NCBI RefSeq assembly: GCF_000482705.1
Contig: NZ_AXWO01000034.1
Location: forward strand, 1-51,218
Direction: 5' to 3'
DNA from: Glycomyces arizonensis DSM 44726
GTDB taxonomy: Bacteria > Actinomycetota > Actinomycetes > Mycobacteriales > Micromonosporaceae
DNA length: 51,218 nucleotides
Made by a program: the position numbers and the translations under genes. Of this stretch, positions 42,947 through 50,459 are shown one piece after another; the stretch's first letter is position 1, and every line of letters begins with the position of its first letter. The notes below the pieces were generated by a model, which did not search any database, was not told where the DNA came from, and saw only the letters and a program-made list of their open reading frames with translations.

Positions 42947-43285
42947 TCAGTGGTGGCGCTTCAGCGCCTTCTTGAGCTCGTCCTTGTTCATCTTGGAGCG
43001 GCCCTTGATGTTCTCGCGGCGGGCGTCCTGGTAGAGCTGCGCCTTGGTGCGGCCCTGCGGCCCGGTCCTGTTGCCGGAGCGCTTGCCGCCGCGCTTGTAG
43101 GCCGACATGTCCTCGGTCGAGGTGCGGCTGGCCGTCTTGGTCTCACCGGCTTGGGCGCGCTGCTTGTTGACGGTGCGCGCGGCGATCTCCTCCGCGCGGT
43201 CGTTGCTGGCACCGCGCTTCTTCTCGCTCTTCTTGATGTCCTTGTACTGCCGTTCTTCTTTGGCAGTCCAGTGCTGTTGCGGCAT
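42947..43285 (-). CDS. Small lysine-rich stress protein (often called plasmid stabilization protein)
   Basis: A 112-aa very basic protein beginning MPQQHWTAKEERQYKDIKKS, with EEIAARTVNKQRA in the middle and KGRSKMNKDELKKALKRH at the end, the latter resembling a Rho-N/SAP-type nucleic-acid-binding helix. Similar actinobacterial proteins are auto-labelled plasmid stabilization proteins without evidence of such a role. DNA or RNA binding under stress is plausible. First gene of a unit with the holin-family and DUF3618 genes; a GTTT-N15-GGGAAC promoter precedes it. Confidence 0.8.
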   Translation of the reverse strand: MPQQHWTAKEERQYKDIKKSEKKRGASNDRAEEIAARTVNKQRAQAGETKTASRTSTEDMSAYKRGGKRSGNRTGPQGRTKAQLYQDARRENIKGRSKMNKDELKKALKRHH

Positions 43286-43309
43286 GGCCTGTCACCTCCG
43301 GCTGTGAGG

Positions 43310-43334
43310 GTTCCCCGCGTCCGGCGCAGAAAAC
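43310..43334 (-). promoter_or_regulatory. SigB/SigF-type promoter of the lysine-rich protein operon
   Basis: GTTT (minus strand, 43331-43334), 15 bp, GGGAAC (43310-43315), 24 bp before the ATG. The -10 deviates from GGGTAC at one base. Confidence 0.5.
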
Positions 43335-43360
43335 CTCGCCGTATCGGACACTCCGGCGGC

Positions 43361-43611
43361 CGGTGGCGGCATGCGGTGGCAACGTGCGGTGGCGGCATGC
43401 GGTGGGCGCTTCAGTGACGCGGTGCGGCAAGCGGTGCCGCCTCGGCGGGAGCCGGGCCCGACGTGTCGTTTCGCCGCTCGCGCCACGGGTACCCGGATCG
43501 CCCGCGCTCGCGAGGGCATCACGCGATGCGCGCACTCCGATCCGCCGTCCGAAGAAATCAGTCCGCGCACGCGAGGGCATCGGTGGTTCCCGCCCCGTTC
43601 CGGTGGGAACC
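43361..43611. repeat. Direct repeats and hairpin in the P450 5' region
   Basis: The 384-bp gap before the P450 gene (43286-43669) holds no gene. A 19-bp direct repeat (43361-43379 and 43387-43405, identical, offset 26) is followed by a second near-identical 18-bp pair (43503-43520 and 43564-43581, one mismatch, offset 61). An inverted repeat, GGTTCCC (43585-43591) with GGGAACC (43605-43611), follows. The second pair and the hairpin lie in the 178-nt leader downstream of the promoter. Confidence 0.6.
43468..43492 (+). promoter_or_regulatory. SigB/SigF-type promoter of the P450 gene
   Basis: GTTT (43468-43471), 15 bp, GGGTAC (43487-43492): a perfect stress-sigma consensus, but about 178 bp ahead of the start codon, so the message would have a long leader. 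Confidence 0.6.
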
Positions 43612-43669
43612 CGACGGGTCGGCCCGCGCGCTCGAAGGCCGCGCACTCGAAGGCACTGGGAGGAACCTC

Positions 43670-45034
43670 ATGACCGAGACCATGCCGCACCCCGCCGAGA
43701 CGGACCGGGTGGTGCGTCCGTCGCAGGCGAGCGTCTTCGAGACGCTCGAGGTCGCCGCGCGGGTCGTCGTGCCGACCGTCGCCGTCGGCGTCGTCAAGCG
43801 CCGACCGCTGATGATGGCCCTCGCCGAGCGCTTCCAGGTCGACCGGTCCGCGATCCGGCTGCTCCAGCGCCTGCGCGACGACCACGGCTCCAGGCCGCTG
43901 CGCCTGGCCGTCCCGGGCCGGACGATCGTGGTGCTCCTGTCGCCGGACGACGTCGCCCGCGTCCTGGCCGAGACCCCCGACCCGTTCAGCCCCGACACGG
44001 TCGAGAAGCACGCCGCGCTCGGGAAGTTCCAGCCGCACGGCTCGCTGGTCTCGCGGAACCGGCCGCGCCGGGAGCGCCGCCGCTTCAACGAGGCGGTCCT
44101 GGAGGAGCACCGGCCGCTGCACCACCTCGCCGCGCCGATGCTCGCCAGGATCAACGAGGAGTGCGACCATCTCGCCGAGGAGGCGCAGGCCGCGGGCAGG
44201 CTCGACTGGCGCCGGTTCCAGCGCTCCTGGAACCGGCTGGTCCGCCGCGTCGTCTTCGGCGACGCCGCCGCCGACGACCGCGCCGTGACCGCCGCGCTCA
44301 ACGCGTTGCGCCGCAGCGCGAACTGGGCGTACCTCACCCCCCGCCGCGAACAGATCCGCGAGGCGCTCACCGAGCGCCTGCGCGAGTATCTCGACCGCGC
44401 CGAGAGCGGCACGCTGGCCGCCGCCATCGCCCGCGAGGACCCCGACCCGGCGGTCCACCCGGCCGACCAGGTCGCGCACTGGCTGTTCGCGTTCGACGCC
44501 GCCGGGATGGCGCTGATGCGCACGCTCGCGCTGCTGGCCGTGAACCGGGGCCACCGGCACGTGGCCCGCTGCGAGCTGGGCGCCTCCGCCCCCGACCTGC
44601 CCGAGGAGCTGCCGTACCTGCGCGCCTGCGTCCTGGAGTCGCTGCGCCTGTGGCCGACCACGCCGCTGCTGCTGCGCGAGAGCACCACCGAGACCCGTTG
44701 GGGCCCTGAGACACTGCCGGAGGGCACCTCGTTCGTCATCTACACGCCGCTGTTCCACCGCGACCGCGAGCGCCTGCCGTTCGCCGACCGGTTCTCCCCG
44801 GACGTCTGGACCGACGGCACCGCCGAGGCCGACCCCGCGCTCGTGCCGTTCAGCGGCGGGCCCGCCCGCTGCCCGGCCGAGAATCTCACGCTGTTCACCG
44901 TCACCAGCGCTCTGGCGCGGCTGCTGCGGCACGGCGAGTATCGGCTCGCCTCAGGGCATCCGCTCTACACCGGCAGGCCGGAGCCGGCCACGCTCGACCC
45001 GTTCTCCCTGTCGTTCAACACCACCGCGATGTGA
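43670..45034 (+). CDS. Cytochrome P450 with atypical I-helix
   Basis: A 454-aa P450. The heme Cys is in FSGGPARCPAENL (about residue 401), ExxR is ESLR (about 323), and RCELGAS leads to the K-helix. The I-helix reads FDAAGMALMRTL, lacking the acid-alcohol pair (AGxET/DT) that helps oxygen activation in most P450s. It may use another proton route, or peroxide, or not be a monooxygenase. No ferredoxin or reductase gene is adjacent. The ATG at 43670 has GGAGG six bases upstream. Its stress-type promoter and neighbours suggest a stress role. Confidence 0.9.
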   Translation: MTETMPHPAETDRVVRPSQASVFETLEVAARVVVPTVAVGVVKRRPLMMALAERFQVDRSAIRLLQRLRDDHGSRPLRLAVPGRTIVVLLSPDDVARVLAETPDPFSPDTVEKHAALGKFQPHGSLVSRNRPRRERRRFNEAVLEEHRPLHHLAAPMLARINEECDHLAEEAQAAGRLDWRRFQRSWNRLVRRVVFGDAAADDRAVTAALNALRRSANWAYLTPRREQIREALTERLREYLDRAESGTLAAAIAREDPDPAVHPADQVAHWLFAFDAAGMALMRTLALLAVNRGHRHVARCELGASAPDLPEELPYLRACVLESLRLWPTTPLLLRESTTETRWGPETLPEGTSFVIYTPLFHRDRERLPFADRFSPDVWTDGTAEADPALVPFSGGPARCPAENLTLFTVTSALARLLRHGEYRLASGHPLYTGRPEPATLDPFSLSFNTTAM

Positions 45035-45055
45035 GCCACGGCTCCGAGACGACGC

Positions 45056-45080
45056 GCATACTTCCGCTCCCGAGGGGTAG
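45056..45080 (+). promoter_or_regulatory. Possible SigB/SigF-type promoter of the first CBS gene
   Basis: GCAT (45056-45059), 15 bp, GGGTAG (45075-45080), 52 bp before the ATG. This is the weakest of the ten stress-type promoters. Confidence 0.4.
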
Positions 45081-45132
45081 TCACGTCCCGAGAGTCAAGG
45101 ACGTTGCGAAACCGAACGGGAGGAGTCTGGAC

Positions 45133-45564
45133 ATGGCTACCGCACGCGACATCATGCACCCGAACGCGCAGTGCATCCAGAGCCACGACACGGCCGCGAA
45201 CGCCGCGAGGGCCATGGCGGAGTACGGCATCGGGGCGCTGCCGATCTGCGACGCCGAGGGCCGCATCAAGGGCATGGTCACCGACCGGGACCTGGCGGTC
45301 CAGGTGATGGCCGCCGGCTACGACCCGGAGAGCTACGAGGTCGGCGACCTGCCGCAGACGCAGAGCCTGGTCCTGGCCGAGGCCGACGAGGACGCCGACA
45401 TGACGCTCGCGAAGATGTCCGAGCGCCAGATCAGGCGCGTGCCGGTCATCGAGGACGGCATCGTCATCGGCATCATCGCGCAGGCCGACGTCGCCCGCTC
45501 CCTCCCCGAGCCGGTCGTCGGCGGGGTCGTCAGCGCCGTCTCCGAACCCGGCGGCCACCACTGA
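45133..45564 (+). CDS. CBS-domain-pair protein
   Basis: A 143-aa protein consisting almost entirely of two CBS domains (about residues 5-60 and 72-130), with GALPICD, IKGMVTDRDL, RRVPVIEDG and IGIIAQADVA as the repeated strands. Stand-alone CBS pairs bind adenine nucleotides and often act in stress or hypoxia responses. The ATG at 45133 has GGAGGAG seven bases upstream. A close paralogue is encoded at 48520. Confidence 0.93.
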   Translation: MATARDIMHPNAQCIQSHDTAANAARAMAEYGIGALPICDAEGRIKGMVTDRDLAVQVMAAGYDPESYEVGDLPQTQSLVLAEADEDADMTLAKMSERQIRRVPVIEDGIVIGIIAQADVARSLPEPVVGGVVSAVSEPGGHH

Positions 45565-45603
45565 AGCCGCGCATAGCCAACGGGGGCCATCACGGGGGAT
45601 GGT

Positions 45604-45656
45604 GCCGCCGGCCCGGGATCCGACCGAAGGGGGAAGGTCGGGACCGGGCCGGCGGC
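45604..45656 (+). terminator. Terminator after the first CBS gene
   Basis: GCCGCCGGCCCGG (45604-45616) pairs with the inverse at 45644-45656; additional inner pairing extends the stem. It lies 40 bp after the CBS stop. Confidence 0.7.
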
Positions 45657-45786
45657 TTGCTCGCTGCCCGATTCGCATGAGGGGAAGCCCGAGTCGGCGG
45701 CCCGGCCGTCCGCTCGGCCCCACTCGGTTCGCAGGGGGCGGTCCGGTTCGGCTGCTTGACGGAAGCGACCGGCCCGTCGCGGCCGT

Positions 45787-45838
45787 GAACGACGAGGCGA
45801 GGGGCGCCCGATCCGGGCCGCCCCTCGCCTCGTCGTTC
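45787..45838. terminator. Very strong bidirectional terminator
   Basis: A perfect 20-bp stem (45787-45806 with 45819-45838), whose 12-nt loop can itself pair, lies 10 bp after the stop of the DUF4383 gene on the minus strand. With the hairpin at 45604 it isolates the convergent CBS and DUF4383 genes. Confidence 0.85.
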
Positions 45839-45847
45839 CTCGGACGG

Positions 45848-46348
45848 TCAGCCGGCGGGTCCTCGTGCCGTGTCGACGTCGTGTGAGGTGTGCTCGGTGG
45901 GTCTGGTGCGCAGCGCCAGCCCGAGCGGGATCATGATCGCGGCCAGCACGATGTGGAGCCAGTTGTCGGCGGTGTTCACCGGCAGGAAGTTGGCGGCGTC
46001 GCCCTCGCCGACGAAGAAGCCGTAGACGCCGAGCACCAGGTAGAGCAGGCCGCCGCCGACCAGGAACACCCGGGCGCCCATCGCGTACCACGACATGAAC
46101 ATGCCGATCAGGCCGAAGGCCAGGTGGACGAGGTTGTGCACGACCGACACCTCGAAGAGCCCCAGGAGCTTCGCGTCGGAGTGGTGGCCGGCGATCTCCA
46201 GATCGCCGTAGTCCGTGGTGACGCCGGGCAGGAATCCCAGCACTCCCACCAGCACGAACGCCAGTGCCACGAAGATCGCCGCGTTCTGCACCGGCGTGGT
46301 GTTCCGTTTGTCGACGCGGGCGTGCGGGTGGTGCTGTGCCTTCGCCAT
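45848..46348 (-). CDS. DUF4383 family membrane protein
   Basis: A 166-aa protein with four membrane helices (about residues 22-44, 70-95, 97-115, 130-150). The short loop with VHNLVHLAFGLIG is the DUF4383 hallmark, including two His residues in the membrane that could bind metal or heme. Function unknown. The ATG at 46348 has GGAGG eight bases upstream. A GTGT-N15-GGGTAC stress promoter precedes it. Confidence 0.9.
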   Translation of the reverse strand: MAKAQHHPHARVDKRNTTPVQNAAIFVALAFVLVGVLGFLPGVTTDYGDLEIAGHHSDAKLLGLFEVSVVHNLVHLAFGLIGMFMSWYAMGARVFLVGGGLLYLVLGVYGFFVGEGDAANFLPVNTADNWLHIVLAAIMIPLGLALRTRPTEHTSHDVDTARGPAG

Positions 46349-46421
46349 CGTCTTCGCCTCCTCGTTGCGCGGCGGCGACGCAATGGCAGGCCCCGGGGGG
46401 CCGGTCGCCGCCGCTCGGCGA

Positions 46422-46446
46422 GTACCCCGCTGAGCGCCCACGACAC
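46422..46446 (-). promoter_or_regulatory. SigB/SigF-type promoter of the DUF4383 gene
   Basis: GTGT (minus strand, 46443-46446), 15 bp, GGGTAC (46422-46427), 73 bp before the ATG. Confidence 0.6.
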
Positions 46447-46469
46447 CTGGGCCGCAGCGGGATGAAGCG

Positions 46470-46495
46470 GTTTCACCCGCCGAGGCGTCGGGTAG
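46470..46495 (+). promoter_or_regulatory. SigB/SigF-type promoter of the transketolase gene
   Basis: GTTT (46470-46473), 16 bp, GGGTAG (46490-46495), about 50 bp before the chosen GTG start. Confidence 0.55.
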
Positions 46496-46547
46496 CCCCC
46501 GGTCCTAGGGCCGCGAGGCCGAAGTCTGGATGAGAAGGATCCCCGAC

Positions 46548-48392
46548 GTGACCACCACCGAAAGCCGCACCATCGACCTGGCCGAACTCGCCCAGCAGCT
46601 GCGCGTGGACGCGGTGCGCTGCTCGAACCGAGCGGGGTCGGGGCACCCGACGTCTTCCATGTCGGCCGCCGATCTCATGGCGGTGCTGCTGGCCAAGTAC
46701 TACAAATACGATTTCGACAATCCCGACCTGCCCGGCAACGACCGACTGATCTTCTCCAAGGGGCACGCCTCGCCGCTGCTGTACGCGATGTACCACGCCG
46801 CGGGCGTCATCGACGACGATGAGCTCATGACGTACCGGCGCCTGGGCAGCCCGCTGGAGGGCCACCCGACGCCGCGCCTGCCTTGGGTGGACGTCGCCAC
46901 CGGCTCGCTCGGCCAGGGGCTTCCCTACGGCGTCGGCATGGCGCTGGCCGGGCGGCGCCTCGCCGACGTGTCGTACCGGGTGTGGGTGCTGTGCGGCGAC
47001 AGCGAGATGGCCGAGGGCTCGATGTGGGAGGCGTTCTCCGCGGCGTCCTTCGAGGGGCTCAGCAACCTGACGGCGATCATCGACGTCAACCGGCTGGGCC
47101 AGCGCGGGCCCACCCGCTACGGATGGGACACCGGGACCTATGCGGAGCGGCTGCGCGCGTTCGGGTGGAACACCGTCGAGATCGACGGCCACGACACCGC
47201 GCAGATCGACCGGGCGTACACCGAGGCCGAGGAGACGCCCGACCGGCCGACGGCGATCGTCGCCCGCACCGTCAAGGGCAAGGGCGTCGAGGCCGTCGAG
47301 AACAAGGAGGGCAAGCACGGCAAGCCGCTGAAGGACCCCGATGAGGCGGTCGCGGAGCTGGGCGGGGTGCGGAACCTGCGCGTGCGGGTCGCCGAGCCGA
47401 CCGACCGCGGCGGCAGGCCCGAGCGGCCCGGCCACGCGGTGCACCTGCCGGAGTTCGAGGTCGGCTCGAAGGTGGCCACCCGGGACGCCTTCGGTCAGGC
47501 GCTCAAGGCGGTCGGCGACGCCAGTCCGGACGTGGTGGTCCTCGACGGCGAGGTCGCCGACTCCACGCGCACGCAGGCCTTCGCCGACGCCCACCCCGAC
47601 CGGTTCTTCGAGTGCTACATCGCCGAGCAGCAGCTGGTCGCGAACGCCGTCGGGATGCAGGCGCTGGGGTGGGTGCCGTACGCATCGACGTTCGCGGCGT
47701 TCCTGACGCGGGCCCACGACTTCCTGCGGATGGCCTCGATCGGCAACGCCGACATGCGGATCGTCGGCTCGCACGCCGGTGTCTCCATCGGACGCGACGG
47801 GCCGAGCCAGATGGCGCTGGAGGACCTGGCGATGATGCGTCCGCTGTGGCGCAGCGTGGTGCTGTACCCGTGCGACGCGAACCAGTGCGCGCACCTGACC
47901 TCCACCATGGCCGATCTGCCGGGCATCAGCTACCTGCGCACCACCAGGGGCGAGACGCCCGTGATCTACCGGCCCGGGGAGCTGTTCCCGGTGGGGGGCA
48001 GCCGGACGCTGGTGGCCTCCAAGCACGACCGGGTCACGATCGTCGCGGCCGGGATCACCGTCTCCGAGGCGCTGTCGGCCGCCGACCGGCTCGCCGACGT
48101 CGGCATTCCGGCCAGGGTCATCGACGCCTACTCGGTCAAGCCGATCGACACCTCGACGCTGCGGCAGGCCGCGGCCGACACCGGCCGGATCCTCACCGTC
48201 GAGGACCACTGGCCGGTCGGCGGCCTGGGCGACGCCGTCCTGGACGTGATCGCCGGTCAGATGCCGTCGACCAGGTTCGCCAAGCTGGGCGTGCGCGGGA
48301 TGCCCGCCTCGGCGAGCCCGGCCGAGCAGCTCGCCGCCGCCGGGATCGACGCGGACGCGATCGTCCACGCCGCGCAGCAGCTCGTGGCGTGA
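46548..48392 (+). CDS. tkt: Transketolase, single-chain
   Basis: A 614-aa thiamine diphosphate enzyme of the pentose phosphate pathway that moves two-carbon units between sugar phosphates. GSGHPTSSMS, the cofactor-binding CGDSEMAEGSM...NRLGQ region (about residues 145-185) and the catalytic Glu in CYIAEQQLVANA (about 365) are intact. Length and motifs resemble the shorter transketolase group that includes the human enzyme, so it may be a second, stress-linked copy. The GTG at 46548 has AGAAGGA eight bases upstream; an ATG at 46530 lacks one. It could use the arabinose pathway's xylulose 5-phosphate. Confidence 0.92.
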   Translation: MTTTESRTIDLAELAQQLRVDAVRCSNRAGSGHPTSSMSAADLMAVLLAKYYKYDFDNPDLPGNDRLIFSKGHASPLLYAMYHAAGVIDDDELMTYRRLGSPLEGHPTPRLPWVDVATGSLGQGLPYGVGMALAGRRLADVSYRVWVLCGDSEMAEGSMWEAFSAASFEGLSNLTAIIDVNRLGQRGPTRYGWDTGTYAERLRAFGWNTVEIDGHDTAQIDRAYTEAEETPDRPTAIVARTVKGKGVEAVENKEGKHGKPLKDPDEAVAELGGVRNLRVRVAEPTDRGGRPERPGHAVHLPEFEVGSKVATRDAFGQALKAVGDASPDVVVLDGEVADSTRTQAFADAHPDRFFECYIAEQQLVANAVGMQALGWVPYASTFAAFLTRAHDFLRMASIGNADMRIVGSHAGVSIGRDGPSQMALEDLAMMRPLWRSVVLYPCDANQCAHLTSTMADLPGISYLRTTRGETPVIYRPGELFPVGGSRTLVASKHDRVTIVAAGITVSEALSAADRLADVGIPARVIDAYSVKPIDTSTLRQAAADTGRILTVEDHWPVGGLGDAVLDVIAGQMPSTRFAKLGVRGMPASASPAEQLAAAGIDADAIVHAAQQLVA

Positions 48393-48398
48393 GCCAAG

Positions 48399-48423
48399 GA
48401 GTAGACGCCGGGGCGGGGGGTAT
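48399..48423 (+). promoter_or_regulatory. SigB/SigF-type promoter of the second CBS gene
   Basis: GAGT (48399-48402), 15 bp, GGGTAT (48418-48423), 96 bp before the ATG. Confidence 0.5.
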
Positions 48424-48519
48424 TCCCGGTGCGCACCGGTCGGGCCGGGGCGGGTGCTGGAGCAGATCCGCCTCGGCAGAACCGGATATGAGCGGAGCTA
48501 CAAGGGGGAGCTGAGGGAA

Positions 48520-48939
48520 ATGGCGACGGCGAAAGACATCATGCATGCGGGCGTCACGTGCGTCCGCAGCGACGACACCGCCGCGAACGCGGCCAGGATG
48601 ATGGCCGAGATGAACGTGGGCTGCCTGCCGGTCTGCGGCGCCGAGGACGAGAAGATCAAGGGCATGGTCACCGACCGCGATCTCGTGGTCAGCGTGATGG
48701 CCAATGGGAAGGACCCCGAGCGGTACACGGTCGACCGGTTGCCGCAGGGGCACCTCATCCTGGCCGACGCCAACGAGGACGCCGCGGCCACGATCGCGAA
48801 GATGCGCGAGGCGCAGGTGCACCGCGTCCCGGTGATCGAGGAGGGCCGGCTGGTGGGCATCATCGCGCTGGCCGACGTGGCCCGGCAGATGCCGGAGCCG
48901 GCCACCGGCGAGCTGGTGGGGTCGATCTCGCAGCCGTAA
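48520..48939 (+). CDS. CBS-domain-pair protein, paralogue
   Basis: A 139-aa pair of CBS domains closely similar to the gene at 45133: both start MATA[RK]DIMH and share DTAANAAR, IKGMVTDRDL and the ADVAR end. Differences include VGCLPVCG and a slightly different C-terminus. Such pairs sense AMP/ATP or bind partner proteins in the stress response. The two copies flank DUF4383 and transketolase and likely arose by duplication. The ATG at 48520 is preceded by GAGGGA. Confidence 0.93.
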   Translation: MATAKDIMHAGVTCVRSDDTAANAARMMAEMNVGCLPVCGAEDEKIKGMVTDRDLVVSVMANGKDPERYTVDRLPQGHLILADANEDAAATIAKMREAQVHRVPVIEEGRLVGIIALADVARQMPEPATGELVGSISQP

Positions 48940-48965
48940 CGGGCCGCTTCGCAGAGGAACGTCGA

Positions 48966-48996
48966 ACGGGCACCGCGCCATTCGCACGGTGCCCGT
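48966..48996. terminator. Bidirectional terminator between CBS and udgX
   Basis: A perfect 10-bp stem (48966-48975 with 48987-48996) over an 11-nt loop lies between convergent genes. Confidence 0.7.
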
Positions 48997-49016
48997 CGTC
49001 GTATGTGGAATCGAGC

Positions 49017-49679
49017 TCAGTGGTGCTGCTCGGCGCCGATGAACTCGGCGGCCTTGCGCAGGTCCACGAGCATCTCCGCGAAGGCGGCCTTGCGCTCCGA
49101 GTCGCGCAGGCGCAGCACCGAGGAGGGATGCACGGTGGCGAGGAGGCTCGTGGACTCGTCGAGCCCGTCGAATTCCAGGTCGTGGACGATGCCGCGCTGC
49201 GTGGTCACCCGGAACTCCGGGCCCATCAGCGATTGCGCGGCCGTCGCGCCCAGGGCCACCACCAGCTCGGGACGCACGGCGTTGAGTTCGGCGATGAGCC
49301 ACGGGCGGCAGGCGGTCGTCTCTCCGCGCGTCGGCTTCTTGTGGATGCGCCGTCCGCCCTCCTGGAGTTGGGCGAACTTGAAGTGCTTGACCGCGTTGGT
49401 CACGTACGCGTCGTCGCGGTCGATGCCGGCCTGGTCGAGCGCGCGGTCGAGCAGGCCGCCGGACGGGCCGGTGAACGGCCTGCCGGTCTTGTCCTCGTCG
49501 TCGCCCGGCTGCTCTCCCACCAGGACGAGGCGGGCGTTTTCGGGACCGGTGCCGAACACCGTCTGGGTCGCGTCGCGGAACAGGTCGCATCCCTCGCAGG
49601 TCTCAGAGGCCTCCCGCAGCCGTCCGAGGTCCTCGGACGGCGGGACGAACCGCTCGGCGCCGAGTGCGCGTGGCGTCAT
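49017..49679 (-). CDS. udgX: UdgX-type uracil-DNA glycosylase
   Basis: A 220-aa DNA-repair protein of the UdgX branch of family 4-like uracil-DNA glycosylases. The catalytic start VGEQPGDDEDKTGRPF (residues 54-69) and the diagnostic insertion RRIH (residues 110-113) are present. The His at 113 corresponds to the residue that in mycobacterial UdgX forms a covalent bond with the DNA sugar after uracil removal. Only three Cys are visible (28, 31, 124); a fourth iron-sulfur ligand is not obvious. The ATG at 49679 has AAGGAG six bases upstream. Confidence 0.9.
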   Translation of the reverse strand: MTPRALGAERFVPPSEDLGRLREASETCEGCDLFRDATQTVFGTGPENARLVLVGEQPGDDEDKTGRPFTGPSGGLLDRALDQAGIDRDDAYVTNAVKHFKFAQLQEGGRRIHKKPTRGETTACRPWLIAELNAVRPELVVALGATAAQSLMGPEFRVTTQRGIVHDLEFDGLDESTSLLATVHPSSVLRLRDSERKAAFAEMLVDLRKAAEFIGAEQHH

Positions 49680-49720
49680 CTCGTGCTCCTTCGTCGGGTG
49701 TCACCGCAGTTCGCCGGCGG

Positions 49721-49746
49721 GTACCCGGAGCGCGGCGCGGCGACAC
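49721..49746 (-). promoter_or_regulatory. SigB/SigF-type promoter of udgX
   Basis: GTGT (minus strand, 49743-49746), 16 bp, GGGTAC (49721-49726), 41 bp before the ATG and back-to-back with the promoter of the hemerythrin gene. Confidence 0.6.
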
Positions 49747-49750
49747 CTCC

Positions 49751-49775
49751 GTTTCGGTCGGTCGGGCGGGGGTAC
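49751..49775 (+). promoter_or_regulatory. SigB/SigF-type promoter of the hemerythrin gene
   Basis: GTTT (49751-49754), 15 bp, GGGTAC (49770-49775), 38 bp before the ATG. It is one of the best matches in the window. Confidence 0.65.
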
Positions 49776-49813
49776 GCCGAGAACCGTTCGAACCGATCAC
49801 ATCTGGAGGACCG

Positions 49814-50380
49814 ATGCCGCACACCGAACAAGGCACCGACCTGATCAGCGTCATCATCCGAGACCACCGTGAGGTCGAGGCGGCGTTCACCGAACTGGAG
49901 CGGCACAGGGGGCGGTCCGACGGCCGCAAGGACCTGACCGACCACGTCATCGCCGAGCTCGTGCGCCACGCCGTGGCCGAGGAGGAGTACATGTATCCGG
50001 CCGCTCGGGCGAACCTCCCCGACGGCAACAAGCTCGCCGACCACGAGACCCACGAGCACACTGAGGCCGAGGAGGTCATGAAGCGGCTCGAAGGGCTCGT
50101 CCCCGAGGACGCGGAATTCGAGCGGATGCTGGGCAGGCTCATGGACATCATCCGCGACCACGTCAAGGACGAGGAGACGGACCTGCTGCCGCGGCTGCAG
50201 GAGGCCTGCACGGAAGAGGAGCTTCAGGACCTCGGCGAGAAGGTGACCAGGGCGAAGGAGATGGCCCCCACGCGTCCCCACCCCAATGCACCCGACAAGC
50301 CCCCGGCGGACCGCATCCTCGCTCCCGGCGTGGGATTCATCGACAAGATCCGCGACGCGCTGAGCGGGCGCGACGTCTGA
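49814..50380 (+). CDS. Hemerythrin-domain protein
   Basis: A 188-aa protein whose first 130 residues form a four-helix hemerythrin domain. The di-iron ligands are seen in IIRDHREVE (His18), RHAVAEEEYMYP (His56, Glu60), HETHEH and RDHVKDEE. Bacterial members sense or store oxygen, NO or iron and are common in oxidative-stress regulons. The C-terminal tail (about 140-188) is Pro-rich and of unknown role. The ATG at 49814 has GGAGGA three to four bases upstream. Confidence 0.93.
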   Translation: MPHTEQGTDLISVIIRDHREVEAAFTELERHRGRSDGRKDLTDHVIAELVRHAVAEEEYMYPAARANLPDGNKLADHETHEHTEAEEVMKRLEGLVPEDAEFERMLGRLMDIIRDHVKDEETDLLPRLQEACTEEELQDLGEKVTRAKEMAPTRPHPNAPDKPPADRILAPGVGFIDKIRDALSGRDV

Positions 50381-50395
50381 CGCCTCCCCTGGCGT

Positions 50396-50444
50396 GACGA
50401 GCCGAAGCGGCGGCCCCAGTTCGGGGCCGCCGCTTCGGCTCGTC
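50396..50444. terminator. Very strong bidirectional terminator
   Basis: A perfect 22-bp stem (50396-50417 with 50423-50444) with a 5-nt AGTTC loop separates the hemerythrin and sigma-factor genes, which converge. Confidence 0.88.
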
Positions 50445-50459
50445 TCTGTGAGGCGGAGG

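Noticed and set aside
42947..43285. Plasmid partition or stabilisation system
   Set aside because: The label attached to similar proteins is not supported here: no partner parA/toxin or plasmid gene, and the promoter and neighbours point to stress response.
43361..43405. Possible CRISPR-like repeat array
   Set aside because: Only two repeat copies with a 7-bp gap; far from spacer-sized intervals and no cas genes.
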